Counted from the first letter of the stretch, positions 1-8,808 are shown. The stretch: 64,000 nt of DNA from Sporosarcina limicola (GCF_014873855.1 NZ_JADBEL010000006.1:67058-131057), one strand, 5' to 3'. Notes: generated by a model from the letters alone, not told the origin. Program-made: numbers and translations.

Positions 1-200
1 GCCGAAGCGACTGATTATCAAGCGAAGTGACCAATTCCACTGCCGAGCGACTGATTATCATGTCAAGCGACCAATTCCACTGTCAAAGCGACTGATTATC
101 ATGTCAAGCGACTGATTATCGTGTCAAGCGACCAATTCCACTGTCAAAGCGACTGATTATCGTGCCAAGCGACCAATCCCATCGCCCGAGCACTCAATCT
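1..200. repeat. Short tandem repeat array, about 20-bp period
   Basis: About ten units whose core GCGACT or GCGACC recurs at 7, 27, 47, 67, 88, 108, 128, 149 and 169, with a weak last unit near 190. Units ending in TGATTATC mostly alternate with units ending in CAATTCCAC. The spacing of 20-21 bp is close to two helical turns. No reading frame runs through it. A short relative with the same core lies at 39343-39422. The array continues to the left edge, so its full extent is unknown. Confidence 0.85.
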
Positions 201-221
201 ATTTAAACATTGGATCCTTTT

Positions 222-704
222 TCATTTCGAATAATAATAGCGGTACGAAATAGAATAGGCCAACAGCCCGACAATCGGAATGGATGCAGTTGCGAAAATC
301 ATGAAAGGAATTGAATAGAGGGAGAGTTCATATGAAAACAGAATGACTGCTGTATAGATAATGATAATAGCTAATGCTGATTTTGCAGCCTTTCCGGTAA
401 GCAAGGCCTCGCGCTCGTCCCCATGATTGAACTCGGGAAATGTCTCCTGTTTCACATTAATTCTACCTTCTGCATCTTTCTTTGTATAAATAAACCAAAA
501 TAGCATAGCGATTCCGGAAAATGATGGTATTGCAAGATTGAAACGTTTAAAAAATAGTGAAGCATCTTGATAGGTTTCAAAATCAATCTTCCGCTCACTT
601 AAAAGCGTGGAATACTCTCCGGTTTTATAGGAACCATAGACAACTAGGGCAATAGCAACAAAAAGTGAAATTCGTAAAATCATTCCGGCTGTAGTTTTTT
701 TCAT
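222..704 (-). CDS. Small membrane protein paired with an XRE regulator
   Basis: 160-residue protein with four probable membrane segments (roughly residues 8-27, 55-72, 108-127 and 130-152) and a charged stretch between the second and third. Its ATG overlaps the stop of the upstream regulator gene by 4 bp on the same strand, so the two are translated together. This arrangement of a tiny Xre-type repressor plus a membrane protein is common in Bacillales, and in known cases the membrane partner is often under control of the regulator. A second such pair with a different membrane partner lies at 13698-14401. I do not recognise a characterised function. Confidence 0.75.
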   Translation of the reverse strand: MKKTTAGMILRISLFVAIALVVYGSYKTGEYSTLLSERKIDFETYQDASLFFKRFNLAIPSFSGIAMLFWFIYTKKDAEGRINVKQETFPEFNHGDEREALLTGKAAKSALAIIIIYTAVILFSYELSLYSIPFMIFATASIPIVGLLAYSISYRYYYSK

Positions 705-904
705 AATTTATCCTCCTTTGAAAAAATCTCTTCAATCGGCATATCAAATTCTTCAGCGATATTCATGGCAAGTAGTAGGGAAGGGGTGTAGCTCCCTTTT
801 TCAAGCGATACGATTGTCTGACGCGTCACACCCACTCGTTCAGCCAGCTCGCCTTGCGTTAAATTAAAGCGTGCGCGTAATTCCTTCACTCGGTTAATCA
901 ACAT
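701..904 (-). CDS. XRE-family HTH regulator (small, YgzD-like)
   Basis: 67-residue DNA-binding protein that is almost entirely one helix-turn-helix domain. The recognition segment around VGVTRQTIVSLEKG is typical of the compact Cro/C1 family. I chose the ATG at 904 and not the one at 910, because the Shine-Dalgarno GGAGA sits 7 bp before 904 but abuts 910. It overlaps the downstream membrane-protein gene by 4 bp. A promoter and two direct repeats (940-948 and 961-969) lie directly upstream and may be its own operator. It closely resembles the regulator at 13698-13907. Confidence 0.85.
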   Translation of the reverse strand: MLINRVKELRARFNLTQGELAERVGVTRQTIVSLEKGSYTPSLLLAMNIAEEFDMPIEEIFSKEDKL

Positions 905-933
905 CGGCATTCTCCTTTAACTTACTTATCTAT

Positions 934-969
934 ATTGTATAGTTGACTTGTCATTATGTCTAGTTGACT
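934..969 (-). promoter_or_regulatory. Promoter and candidate autoregulatory repeats of the XRE module
   Basis: On the minus strand TAGACA (957-962) and TACAAT (934-939) are separated by 17 bp, a good sigma-A promoter. The 9-bp word TAGTTGACT (plus strand) occurs at 940-948 and again at 961-969, 21 bp apart. One copy is in the spacer and the other overlaps and flanks the -35, as expected for repressor half-sites on one face of the helix. That the neighbouring regulator binds here is inference. Confidence 0.5.
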
Positions 970-1083
970 TTACAAATTATTTTGCAGAGGAAAGAAAATG
1001 GAATAACTTCATCTGAAATTTCATCAGTGAAATGAATGATGGTATACTACTAGTATTCAATTGAAAATGGAGGAACGTCATTT

Positions 1084-1911
1084 ATGCAGTGGAGAAATTT
1101 ATATCGAGGATTCTTTATGGGAATTAGCGACCTGATTCCAGGAGTAAGTGGAGGAACAATCGCTTTCATCTTGGGGATATATGATGAATTATTAGCATCA
1201 ATCAGCGGGTTTTTTAGCCGCAATTGGAAAAAGCATATCGGGTTCCTCTTGCCGCTTGGTATCGGGGTAGGCGTTGCGTTGCTTTCATTAAGTAAAGTAA
1301 TCAAGTATCTGCTTGAAAATCATCATGCGCCGACACAGTTCTTCTTTTTGGGTCTAATCATTGGTGTGCTGCCATTCATTGCGAAACAGGCGGATGTGAA
1401 GAGGAATTTCAAGGCAGGACATTTTCTGCTAATCATTCTTCTTGGAGTGGCATTGGCGTCTACGGCTTTCATTAAACCACTTGATGCGACGCCGATTATG
1501 GTATTGACGGGATCGAATGCAGTGGGCCTATTCTTCGCAGGCTGGGCCGGAAGTATGGCGATGCTCCTGCCAGGAATTAGCGGTTCATTTATCTTGCTTC
1601 TCCTCGGTGTTTATTCGACGGCGATTGGCGCATTGGCAAACTTGAACTTCCCAATTATCGCTGTCATTGGGGCAGGCGTTATTGTTGGTTTCATCGTCAG
1701 CAGCAAAGCGATCAGTTATCTATTGACTCATTTTACGTATGTTACATTTGCCATCATTATTGGCCTCATCTTGGGTTCAGTCGTGGTCGTTTATCCAGGT
1801 ATGCCGACAGGTGGAGCAGCTATCGCTTTAAGTATCGTGACATTTATAGCAGGTCTTGCCGTTGCAAAACTATTCAGTTCGCCTAACAAAGCTTCCATTG
1901 TAAATAAATGA
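1084..1911 (+). CDS. popT: DUF368 membrane protein, undecaprenyl-phosphate translocase (PopT family)
   Basis: 275-residue polytopic membrane protein of the DUF368 family. Family members were shown to return undecaprenyl phosphate, the lipid carrier of cell-wall precursors, from the outer to the inner leaflet. Visible family traits are the N-terminal GISDLIPGVSGGTIAFILGIYD segment (around residues 12-33, with the SGGT core) and a second, related pseudo-repeat MLLPGISGSFILLLLGVY near residues 159-176, consistent with an inverted-repeat carrier fold. The start has GGAGG 9-10 bp upstream, and an extended -10 (TGGTATACT) lies just before it. The gene stands alone, upstream of recQ. Confidence 0.85.
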   Translation: MQWRNLYRGFFMGISDLIPGVSGGTIAFILGIYDELLASISGFFSRNWKKHIGFLLPLGIGVGVALLSLSKVIKYLLENHHAPTQFFFLGLIIGVLPFIAKQADVKRNFKAGHFLLIILLGVALASTAFIKPLDATPIMVLTGSNAVGLFFAGWAGSMAMLLPGISGSFILLLLGVYSTAIGALANLNFPIIAVIGAGVIVGFIVSSKAISYLLTHFTYVTFAIIIGLILGSVVVVYPGMPTGGAAIALSIVTFIAGLAVAKLFSSPNKASIVNK

Positions 1912-2065
1912 AGATAGTACGTTGAGTGCGAAGTAGTTTCATTCCAAAAACAGCTGCATTCTGGTATTCTTATAGAAAAGCGCATGTTGAAAAATGAATA
2001 CGTATCTAACAACAAGTAAAAGCATCTGATTCCGGTGCTTTTTTCTTTGAACTATAAAAGGGGAG

Positions 2066-3844
2066 GTGGTCCAGATCGAAAAAGCATTAACAATCTTGAC
2101 TACATATTTTGGCTATCCATCGTTTAGAACGGGACAAGAACAAGTGATTCAAGGGGCTCTACAAGGGCGTGATACGCTTTGTGTCATGCCAACAGGAGGC
2201 GGGAAGTCTGTCTGTTACCAGGTTCCAGCACTTGTGATGGAGGGGACTGTTCTCGTCATTTCACCACTTATTTCATTGATGAAAGACCAGGTCGATGCAC
2301 TTCATCAGGTGGGGATACCCGCAGCTTACATCAATAGCTCGCTATCGACGGAGGAATACTTCGGAACGATGGAATTGGCCGCTAAAGGCAAGTACCGATT
2401 GCTCTATGTGGCACCGGAACGGCTTGACTCTCCCGCCTTCAAAAATCAATTGCGACGGATGACAATTCCAATGATCGCAATCGATGAAGCGCATTGTATT
2501 TCGCAATGGGGTCATGATTTCCGCCCGAGTTACCGGAATATTAGTAGCATCGTCTCGTTATTCGATGAAAAGCCAGTCGTCCTTGCGCTAACCGCAACTG
2601 CGACACCGGCTGTACGGGAAGATATTTGTCGTCAACTTGGAATAAGTGAAGAAAATACGGTGATGACAGGTTTTGAACGTGCCAATCTCGCATTCTCTGT
2701 TGTAAAAGGACAAAACCGCGAAAAATTTGTCAAAGACTACGTCCGTAAAAATGAAGGAGAGGCTGGCATCATCTACGCAGCTACACGCAAAGCGGTTGAC
2801 AGTGTGTATGATCTCCTGTTAAAAAGCGGAGTGTCGGTGGCGAAATACCATGCAGGCCTTGGAGATATGGAACGGCAGTCAGAGCAGGACCGTTTCTTGA
2901 ATGATGAAGCGTCTGTCATGGTTGCGACAAATGCTTTCGGTATGGGGATTGACAAGTCAAATATCCGTTACGTTATCCATTATCAGATGCCGAAAAACAT
3001 GGAAAGTTACTATCAGGAAGCAGGACGTGCAGGGCGTGATGGGCTTGATAGTGACTGTACATTATTGTTTTCATCACAAGATGTCCAGACACAACGCTTC
3101 CTCATTGATCAGTCGCAAGACGTTAGCAGGATACCGGCAGAACTTGAAAAGTTGCAGTCGATGATTGATTATTGCCATACAGAAACATGTCTCCAGAAAT
3201 TCATCATCATGTATTTTGGTGAGACGGACGTCAAGGAGTGTGGACGCTGTGCGAATTGTAACGACACTAGGGAAAGCTTTGATGTGACTGAAGACGTACA
3301 GAAAGTCCTTTCCTGTGTCATCCGCATGGGCCAAAAGTTCGGGAAAACGATGATTGCACAAGTGTTGACAGGATCACGTAATAAGAAAGTACTCGAATTT
3401 AGATTCGATAAATTATCGACGTATGGATTAATGAAAGATCGGAGCGCAAAAGACATCTCTGATTTTATCGAATTCATAATTTCAGAAAACTGCCTAAGCG
3501 TTGAAAATGGGCAGTTCCCAATCATTTATGTGAGTGAAAGAGGAAAAGATGTCCTGCTTGGCAAAGTGAGTATCCAGCGAAAAGGTACGGTCGTTACGAA
3601 ACAAATTACAAAAGATGACCCGTTGTTCGAACAGCTTCGGGCACTTCGTAGGCAGTTGGCGCAAGATGCCGGTGTACCGCCGTTTGTCGTATTTTCCGAT
3701 AAAACATTACAGGACATGGCAGCCCGAAAACCGATGACAGAAGAGGATTTCCTTGAAGTAAATGGTGTTGGATTAGCGAAATTAGAAAGATACGGGGAAG
3801 CTTTTATGGAAGAGATTCGTTCGTATGCAATGCAACAAGTTTGA
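2066..3844 (+). CDS. recQ: ATP-dependent DNA helicase RecQ
   Basis: 592-residue superfamily 2 3'-5' helicase for recombination repair. It shows Walker A MPTGGGKS, the DEAH box in IDEAHCISQWGHDFRPSYR (about 137-155), helicase motif VI (QEAGRAGRDG), a four-cysteine zinc module (CLQKF...CGRCANC, about 380-403), a winged helix and a single C-terminal HRDC domain (about 515-585). The start is uncertain. GTG at 2066 lies within the Shine-Dalgarno AGGGGAGG, whereas homologues usually begin M-x-K-A, which would fall on an ATC codon at 2075, correctly spaced from the GGAGG. The gene ends in a bidirectional terminator facing the MFS gene. Confidence 0.95.
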   Translation: MVQIEKALTILTTYFGYPSFRTGQEQVIQGALQGRDTLCVMPTGGGKSVCYQVPALVMEGTVLVISPLISLMKDQVDALHQVGIPAAYINSSLSTEEYFGTMELAAKGKYRLLYVAPERLDSPAFKNQLRRMTIPMIAIDEAHCISQWGHDFRPSYRNISSIVSLFDEKPVVLALTATATPAVREDICRQLGISEENTVMTGFERANLAFSVVKGQNREKFVKDYVRKNEGEAGIIYAATRKAVDSVYDLLLKSGVSVAKYHAGLGDMERQSEQDRFLNDEASVMVATNAFGMGIDKSNIRYVIHYQMPKNMESYYQEAGRAGRDGLDSDCTLLFSSQDVQTQRFLIDQSQDVSRIPAELEKLQSMIDYCHTETCLQKFIIMYFGETDVKECGRCANCNDTRESFDVTEDVQKVLSCVIRMGQKFGKTMIAQVLTGSRNKKVLEFRFDKLSTYGLMKDRSAKDISDFIEFIISENCLSVENGQFPIIYVSERGKDVLLGKVSIQRKGTVVTKQITKDDPLFEQLRALRRQLAQDAGVPPFVVFSDKTLQDMAARKPMTEEDFLEVNGVGLAKLERYGEAFMEEIRSYAMQQV

Positions 3845-3855
3845 AAGAAAGCATG

Positions 3856-3902
3856 AAAAGAGGCACAGAACATCTCCCATGGGATGCTCTGTGCCTCTTT
3901 TC
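3856..3902. terminator. Bidirectional intrinsic terminator
   Basis: Stem AAAAGAGGCACAGA pairing with TCTGTGCCTCTTTT, flanked by A and T runs. It lies between the convergent recQ and MFS genes and can serve both. Confidence 0.9.
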
Positions 3903-3923
3903 AAAACGATCACTATAAAATTT

Positions 3924-5075
3924 TTAAGCCGTTGTGCGTTTCATTTTTCTTATACCAATCAACGCATAAAGCGCAACGGTCAGCAAGATAATTCCTGTAA
4001 GCATAAACGCTCCTTTATAATTGAGATCCAACGCACCAATAACACCTGATCCCGCGACGACCCCAATTGAGAAGAATGCGTAAAAATAACCATAAGCTTT
4101 CCCGCGAAATTCAGCAGATGACGAATCAATCAGTAGCGAATTTATAGAAGGGAAAAGGAATGCGAATCCTATCCCGTAAACCGCCATTGCGGCATATAGG
4201 AAATTTAATTCCTCGACTTGACTAAGGAATAGCATGCTCAATCCCATTAGTGATATCCCGAATGCCAACGTCACAACAGGTCGTACACGGTCAAAAATAC
4301 GATTCGTCGGTAATAGGAAAATTAGGATCGCGACAACGCCAAACGCACTAAGAAGCAATCCGGTCGTTTTTGTATCGAATCCAAGTGACTCAACTTTCAA
4401 AGGTAACACAAGTGCCAAAACACCTTGGGAGAACATCAGGAAAAATGCGCCAGCGAAGGCTCTTACCATTCCTGGATGTTGGAATAGCTGTTTGACACGA
4501 AAACGATTTGCTTGTGACGATGGGTGCTTCCGTACGTATGTAAACGAACGCAGGATGAAGAAAGCGCAAATAGCTAAAAGAAGCATGATTCCACCATTCA
4601 CTGCCATAATGAACGGGGTTCCTGTTTTCGAAGCGACAATCCCGCCGTAAGCAGGGCCGATAATTGCGGCCAAACCAACGAATGCGCCGGAAATTGCGAC
4701 ACTTTTTCCCCGTTTTGATTCTTCTGCACGGTTGGCCAAGAACGTGAATGCGGCAGGTACAATCAATCCTTCCATGAATCCATGGACGAATCTTACACCG
4801 AGCAATGATAGCGGCCCGTAAGCAAAAGAATAGAGGAATAAAGATAAGCCAGATGCAAAAAGTCCAATTAGTAGAATTACGAAAGGGCCTCTTCGATCTG
4901 TCATGAAACCGGAAATGATATTCCCGATGGTGTTAGAAAAAGAATACATGCCAACTGCAAGTCCAGTGAGAAATGGTGTGGCGCCGAGTGATAGCGCGAA
5001 CGGGCTCATGACAGGTAGCTGGGAAAATAAATCAAAAAACGAGAAAAAGACGATAAGATAAACAAAAATCCGCAT
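3924..5075 (-). CDS. Major facilitator superfamily transporter
   Basis: 383-residue protein with about twelve membrane segments. The motif-A-like loop between segments 2 and 3 reads GFMTDRRGP. A loop with several basic residues near the middle (about residues 175-195) separates the two six-helix halves. The pattern fits the MFS_1 drug/multidrug exporter type more than sugar transporters, but the substrate cannot be read from sequence. It is a single gene, convergent with recQ. No regulator is adjacent. Confidence 0.8.
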   Translation of the reverse strand: MRIFVYLIVFFSFFDLFSQLPVMSPFALSLGATPFLTGLAVGMYSFSNTIGNIISGFMTDRRGPFVILLIGLFASGLSLFLYSFAYGPLSLLGVRFVHGFMEGLIVPAAFTFLANRAEESKRGKSVAISGAFVGLAAIIGPAYGGIVASKTGTPFIMAVNGGIMLLLAICAFFILRSFTYVRKHPSSQANRFRVKQLFQHPGMVRAFAGAFFLMFSQGVLALVLPLKVESLGFDTKTTGLLLSAFGVVAILIFLLPTNRIFDRVRPVVTLAFGISLMGLSMLFLSQVEELNFLYAAMAVYGIGFAFLFPSINSLLIDSSSAEFRGKAYGYFYAFFSIGVVAGSGVIGALDLNYKGAFMLTGIILLTVALYALIGIRKMKRTTA

Positions 5076-5217
5076 TTCAAAGCCTCATTTCAATTAAAGT
5101 GCATCTTTCATAGTCTAACACTTTTTGCAACTGAGTAAAAAGAACAGTGTGTGAACGTTCGTTAAAGTTGGTAAATTAAAGTGCTTACGATAAAATCATT
5201 AAAAAGGAATAGAAAAA

Positions 5218-5264
5218 GGTATCCGATTCTGATGCAACCCAAGCTTGTATCAGAATCGGGTACC
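5218..5264. promoter_or_regulatory. Long inverted repeat upstream of ddh
   Basis: Arms of 16 bp, GGTATCCGATTCTGAT (5218-5233) and ATCAGAATCGGGTACC (5249-5264), match with one mismatch around a 15-nt loop. There is no T run, so a terminator is unlikely. It ends 23 bp before the ddh start and could be an operator or a leader hairpin. Confidence 0.45.
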
Positions 5265-5287
5265 CCATATGGAAGGGGTAGTTAAGG

Positions 5288-6268
5288 ATGAAAATTAGAG
5301 TTGGAATTGCAGGGTATGGAAATCTAGGTCGCGGTGTTGAATCTGCTATCGCTCAAAATGAAGACATGGAACTTGTCGGGGTGTTTACGAGAAGAAATCC
5401 TGAAGATGTCCATTTACTAAGTGCGAATGTATCTACCTATAAAATGGATGATATCACCAATTACACGGATAAAATCGACGTGCTAATTCTCTGCGGTGGA
5501 TCGAAAAATGATTTACCTGAACAGGGCCCAGTACTTGCCGCGTTATTCAACACGGTAGATAGTTTTGATACACATGCGAAAATCCCTGATTATTTTGAGG
5601 CGGTTGACACATCCGCAAAACCGAATGGCAAGACGGCAATTATTTCAGTCGGCTGGGATCCAGGTTTATTCTCCATTAACCGTCTTTTTGGCGAAGCGAT
5701 TTTGCCGGAAGGGGCGACGTACACGTTTTGGGGGAAAGGGTTGAGTCAAGGGCATTCCGATGCGGTTAGAAGGATTGACGGCGTTAAGGGGGCTGTCCAA
5801 TATACAATTCCAGTTTCGGATGCAGTTAATCGTGTGCGTAGCGGCGAAGCACCTAAGCTATCGACGCGTGAAAAACATACACGTGAATGCTACGTTGTTC
5901 TAAAGGATGGAGCAGATGCAAAAGCAGTGGAAATCGCGATAGTGACAATGCCCGATTATTTCTCGGATTATGATACGACTGTGAATTTCATTTCACAAGA
6001 GCAGCTGGATACGGACCATGCAGCAATGCCACATGGCGGTTTTGTCATCAGAAGCGGCAAGACTGGTGAAGGCAATTCGCAAGTGATGGAGTATTCGTTA
6101 AAACTGGATAGTAATCCCGAATTCACATCAAGCGTCCTCGTCGCCTATGCACGTGCAGCTTACCGGTTGAGTCAAAACGGTGAGACAGGCGCAAAAACGG
6201 TGTTTGACATCGCACCTGGCATGCTGTCGCCGAAAAGTGCGGCGGATTTGCGGAAAGAATTGCTTTGA
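5288..6268 (+). CDS. ddh: meso-Diaminopimelate D-dehydrogenase
   Basis: 326 residues, the usual family length. The enzyme makes meso-diaminopimelate in one step from tetrahydrodipicolinate, NADPH and ammonia, feeding lysine and, where used, peptidoglycan. The N-terminal Rossmann motif is GIAGYGNLGRG (7-17). The family landmarks LCGGSKNDLPEQGP (68-81), VDSFDTH and ISVGWDPGLFSINRLFGEA (about 120-138) are all present. The start follows the Shine-Dalgarno GGAAGGGG. B. subtilis lacks this gene and uses the acetylase route, so its presence supports a Planococcaceae assignment. It ends before a phased repeat and a terminator. Confidence 0.93.
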   Translation: MKIRVGIAGYGNLGRGVESAIAQNEDMELVGVFTRRNPEDVHLLSANVSTYKMDDITNYTDKIDVLILCGGSKNDLPEQGPVLAALFNTVDSFDTHAKIPDYFEAVDTSAKPNGKTAIISVGWDPGLFSINRLFGEAILPEGATYTFWGKGLSQGHSDAVRRIDGVKGAVQYTIPVSDAVNRVRSGEAPKLSTREKHTRECYVVLKDGADAKAVEIAIVTMPDYFSDYDTTVNFISQEQLDTDHAAMPHGGFVIRSGKTGEGNSQVMEYSLKLDSNPEFTSSVLVAYARAAYRLSQNGETGAKTVFDIAPGMLSPKSAADLRKELL

Positions 6269-6290
6269 GTGTAGTTATAAAGTTCTGTTT

Positions 6291-6385
6291 TGCTGATATA
6301 AGCCAATTATGTACTGATATCCATCGATAATGCGCTGATACCTGCTAATACAGTGCTGATATGCGTTCAAGAAATGCTGATATCG
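6291..6385. repeat. CTGATA motif array, about 21-bp period
   Basis: The word CTGATA appears at 6293, 6314, 6334, 6356 and 6377, spaced 20-22 bp, usually as GCTGATAT. Sequences between the cores differ. It lies between the ddh stop and its terminator, so it is probably transcribed as 3' UTR. Confidence 0.75.
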
Positions 6386-6399
6386 TAACAACTTTGATT

Positions 6400-6431
6400 T
6401 ACCACAATCTCCAGGGATTGTGGTATTTTTT
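6400..6431 (+). terminator. Intrinsic terminator after ddh
   Basis: Perfect 10-bp stem TACCACAATC / GATTGTGGTA with a 6-nt loop, followed by TTTTTT. Confidence 0.9.
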
Positions 6432-6447
6432 GTTCAACACATTATGC

Positions 6448-6476
6448 TTGATTCGTTATCGGTTTAGTTATATACT
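6448..6476 (+). promoter_or_regulatory. Sigma-A promoter of the mhq-type operon
   Basis: TTGATT (6448-6453), a 17-bp spacer and TATACT (6471-6476), 30 bp before the MarR gene. The AT-rich partly symmetrical stretch around and after the -10 is a plausible operator for the MarR product. Confidence 0.65.
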
Positions 6477-6506
6477 GATAATAATAAAACAGATTGAGGT
6501 GATTTA

Positions 6507-6980
6507 TTGGGAAATCAAAACCTTGACAAGACGCTATTATCCCCAAGAAACAAACGTCTTGCACTCCTTGTTTGGTTTCGATTATCACGATTTTACAACC
6601 AAAGTATTCGTCAAACAAATCAGCATCTAAAACAATGGAATCTATCAGCTGCGCAGTTTGATATTTTGGTGCAAATCGGTTTATATCAGCCAATCGCTCA
6701 GCAAGAATTAGCCGATAAACTGGTGGTAACTAAAGGAAACGTTGCACAGCTCCTGAAAAAGATGGAAACAATGGGTTGGATTAAGCGAGAACAGCATTGG
6801 AAAACAAAGTTTATAACATTAACAGAAGAAGGTAGCCGTTTTTATAAGGAAGTAGTTCCACCTCAAGAGCAATTTCAAGCAACTCAGTTTTGTGGTTTAG
6901 ACCGTGAAGAACAAGCCCAATTACTCTATTTATTAAAGAAACTTCAAAAATCAATTGATCCTGAGGAGGAAACAGTATGA
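6507..6980 (+). CDS. MarR-family regulator of the quinone-stress operon (MhqR-like)
   Basis: 157-residue winged-helix regulator. The DNA-binding part spans about residues 50-115 (ELADKLVVTKGNVAQLLKKMETMGWI and the wing that follows). It starts at TTG, placed after GAGGTGA. Its stop overlaps the start of the dioxygenase gene by 4 bp, so regulator and enzymes are one operon. In B. subtilis the mhqO and mhqD orthologues are repressed by MhqR and induced by methylhydroquinone and catechols. This gene's position predicts the same role, but I did not establish direct orthology. Confidence 0.8.
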   Translation: MGNQNLDKTLLSPRNKRLALLVWFRLSRFYNQSIRQTNQHLKQWNLSAAQFDILVQIGLYQPIAQQELADKLVVTKGNVAQLLKKMETMGWIKREQHWKTKFITLTEEGSRFYKEVVPPQEQFQATQFCGLDREEQAQLLYLLKKLQKSIDPEEETV

Positions 6981-7945
6981 TATTAAAAGGAATTCACCAT
7001 TTGTCAGCAGTTACAGCATTAGCGAATAATAATTATGATTTTTACACCAATGTTTTGGGAATGCGTTTAGTGAAAAAGACAGTCAATCAAGACGCACCAT
7101 CGATGTATCATTTATTTTACGGAGATGAAGTTGGAAACCCTGGGACGGAGTTGACGTTCTTTGAAATGCCGATGGCTGCTGCGACGCATAGAGGAACAAA
7201 CAGTATTTCGGGTACATCCTTACGTGTTGCAAACGATAAAGCGTTAGGCTATTGGAAAAATCGTTTTGAGGAATTCAAAGTTCAACATAGTGACATAACG
7301 GAAAGAGCTGGCCATCAAGTGCTATCATTTGAAGATCCAGAAGGGCAACGCTTGGCGCTTGTATCGGATGAAAAGAACAAAGGCGTTAAAGGTGGAAAAC
7401 CATGGGATAAAAGTCCGGTTCCGACTGAATACGGGATCCTAGGGTTAGGTCCGATAAAATTAACGGTTCGTTACGCTGCACCGACAGCTGGCGTTCTCAC
7501 AGATGTTTTGAGTTATAAGCAAACAAGGCAATATACATCGGATGTTGCAGATCAACCGGATATTCTCGTATTTGAAACTGGGGAAGGCGGCAATGGTTCC
7601 GAGATTCATCTTGAAGAGCGCAGTGACCTTCCGATTGAACGTCCTGGAAAAGGTAGTGTCCATCATGTCGCTTTCCGTGTTGATAATGAAGAGGAAATGC
7701 GCAAATGGATTGAAAAAGTCACTGCAGCCGGACTCTCTAACTCAGGGTTCATTGACCGCTATTACTTCCGCTCCCTTTACTTCAGAGAGCCGAATGGTAT
7801 CCTTTTTGAACTTGCAACAGATGGTCCTGGATTCGCAACAGACGAACATGTTGATCATTTAGGAGAAAGCCTTGCACTTCCTCCATTTTTGGAATCAAGA
7901 AGAGAACAGATTGAACAAAACTTGAAACCACTCGTAACGAATTAA
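6977..7945 (+). CDS. mhqO: Ring-cleaving dioxygenase, MhqO family
   Basis: 322 residues made of two glyoxalase/extradiol-dioxygenase (VOC) modules, about 4-135 and 150-285. Metal-ligand candidates are the histidine in IHHLSAVTA near the N-terminus, the histidine in GSVHHVAFRV (about 225) and the glutamate in PNGILFELAT (about 275). The family opens hydroquinone or catechol rings and protects against thiol-reactive quinones. It is translationally coupled to the MarR gene upstream and followed 42 bp later by mhqD. Confidence 0.85.
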   Translation: MILKGIHHLSAVTALANNNYDFYTNVLGMRLVKKTVNQDAPSMYHLFYGDEVGNPGTELTFFEMPMAAATHRGTNSISGTSLRVANDKALGYWKNRFEEFKVQHSDITERAGHQVLSFEDPEGQRLALVSDEKNKGVKGGKPWDKSPVPTEYGILGLGPIKLTVRYAAPTAGVLTDVLSYKQTRQYTSDVADQPDILVFETGEGGNGSEIHLEERSDLPIERPGKGSVHHVAFRVDNEEEMRKWIEKVTAAGLSNSGFIDRYYFRSLYFREPNGILFELATDGPGFATDEHVDHLGESLALPPFLESRREQIEQNLKPLVTN

Positions 7946-7987
7946 GAGCTCTGACTTAGAAGTGTTCACTGATTAGGAGGAAGAATC

Positions 7988-8596
7988 ATGCAACATATTT
8001 TCAAACAGGGAATTGATAAAACAAAACCGATCTTGCTCCTTTTACATGGGACTGGAGGAAATGAAGTAGACTTGTTGCCTCTAGCAGATGTAATAGATAA
8101 GGAAGCGTCGGTGTTAAGTGTTCGTGGTAATGTAATGGAAAATGGCATGCCTCGATTTTTCCGTCGACTGGCGGAAGGGGTCTACGATGAAGAAGATTTG
8201 GTATTCCGTACGGAAGAATTAGACACATTTCTTGACAGTGCTTCTAAAGAATATGGATTTGATAGATCAAACATCATAGCGATCGGCTATTCAAATGGGG
8301 CTAATATAGCGGCGAGTTTGCTGTTTCATCATAAGGATTCCTTAAAAGGAGCCATTTTGCATCACCCGCTGTTTCCGAGGGAGGGTGCAGAATGGCCGAA
8401 CTTGACGGGTATACCTGTATACATTTCTGCAGGCCAGAATGACCCATTTTGTCCCGCTGTTGAATCTACTGCATTGCAAAACAAAATGATTATAGCAGGA
8501 GCAGATGTGCATGCTCATTGGGAATCCAATGGGCATTCGCTAACCCAAACGGAAGTACAAGCAGCAGCTGATTGGTATCAAAAATGCACAAGTTAA
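7988..8596 (+). CDS. mhqD: Alpha/beta-hydrolase, MhqD/YodD-type carboxylesterase
   Basis: 202 residues, the same length as B. subtilis MhqD and similar throughout. The oxyanion motif is LLLLHGTGGNE (14-24), the nucleophile elbow GYSNGANIAAS (about 98-108), the acidic residue probably the Asp in GQNDPFCP (about 150-157) and the histidine in NGHSLTQ (about 181). The enzyme belongs to the phospholipase/carboxylesterase family and is thought to process quinone ring-cleavage products. GGAGG precedes the ATG, and a strong terminator follows. Confidence 0.85.
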   Translation: MQHIFKQGIDKTKPILLLLHGTGGNEVDLLPLADVIDKEASVLSVRGNVMENGMPRFFRRLAEGVYDEEDLVFRTEELDTFLDSASKEYGFDRSNIIAIGYSNGANIAASLLFHHKDSLKGAILHHPLFPREGAEWPNLTGIPVYISAGQNDPFCPAVESTALQNKMIIAGADVHAHWESNGHSLTQTEVQAAADWYQKCTS

Positions 8597-8633
8597 TGTT
8601 TTAGCAGGTGTCTATAAGGTTCTCATTAATTTC

Positions 8634-8677
8634 AAAAAAGTCCCTTAATCGAAAAAATCGGTTGAGGGACTTTTTTA
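8634..8677 (+). terminator. Intrinsic terminator after mhqD
   Basis: Stem AAAAAAGTCCCT / AGGGACTTTTTT around an internal TCG/CGG pairing, ending in a T run. Confidence 0.9.
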
Positions 8678-8690
8678 ATTACCTATAAGA

Positions 8691-8718
8691 ATTAATATGC
8701 ATTTACATGCATATTAAT
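8691..8718. promoter_or_regulatory. Perfect 12-bp inverted repeat upstream of the ABC importer
   Basis: ATTAATATGCAT (8691-8702) and ATGCATATTAAT (8707-8718) are exact reverse complements with a 4-bp spacer. It lies about 90 bp before the lipoprotein start, in the only intergenic space available for its promoter. It looks like a dimeric repressor operator. The regulator is unknown. Confidence 0.55.
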
Positions 8719-8808
8719 TAATGATATAGTACTTTATAGTTGCTAATGGGATTTTGAATAATGATAGAGTGACTAATACTTAATGACTATCAAAGGGGAT
8801 GACGAGCG

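Noticed and set aside
5150..5160. GAACGTTCGTT upstream of ddh as a TetR operator
   Set aside because: Short, and no TetR gene is adjacent except fadR far away; it does not match the FadR palindrome.
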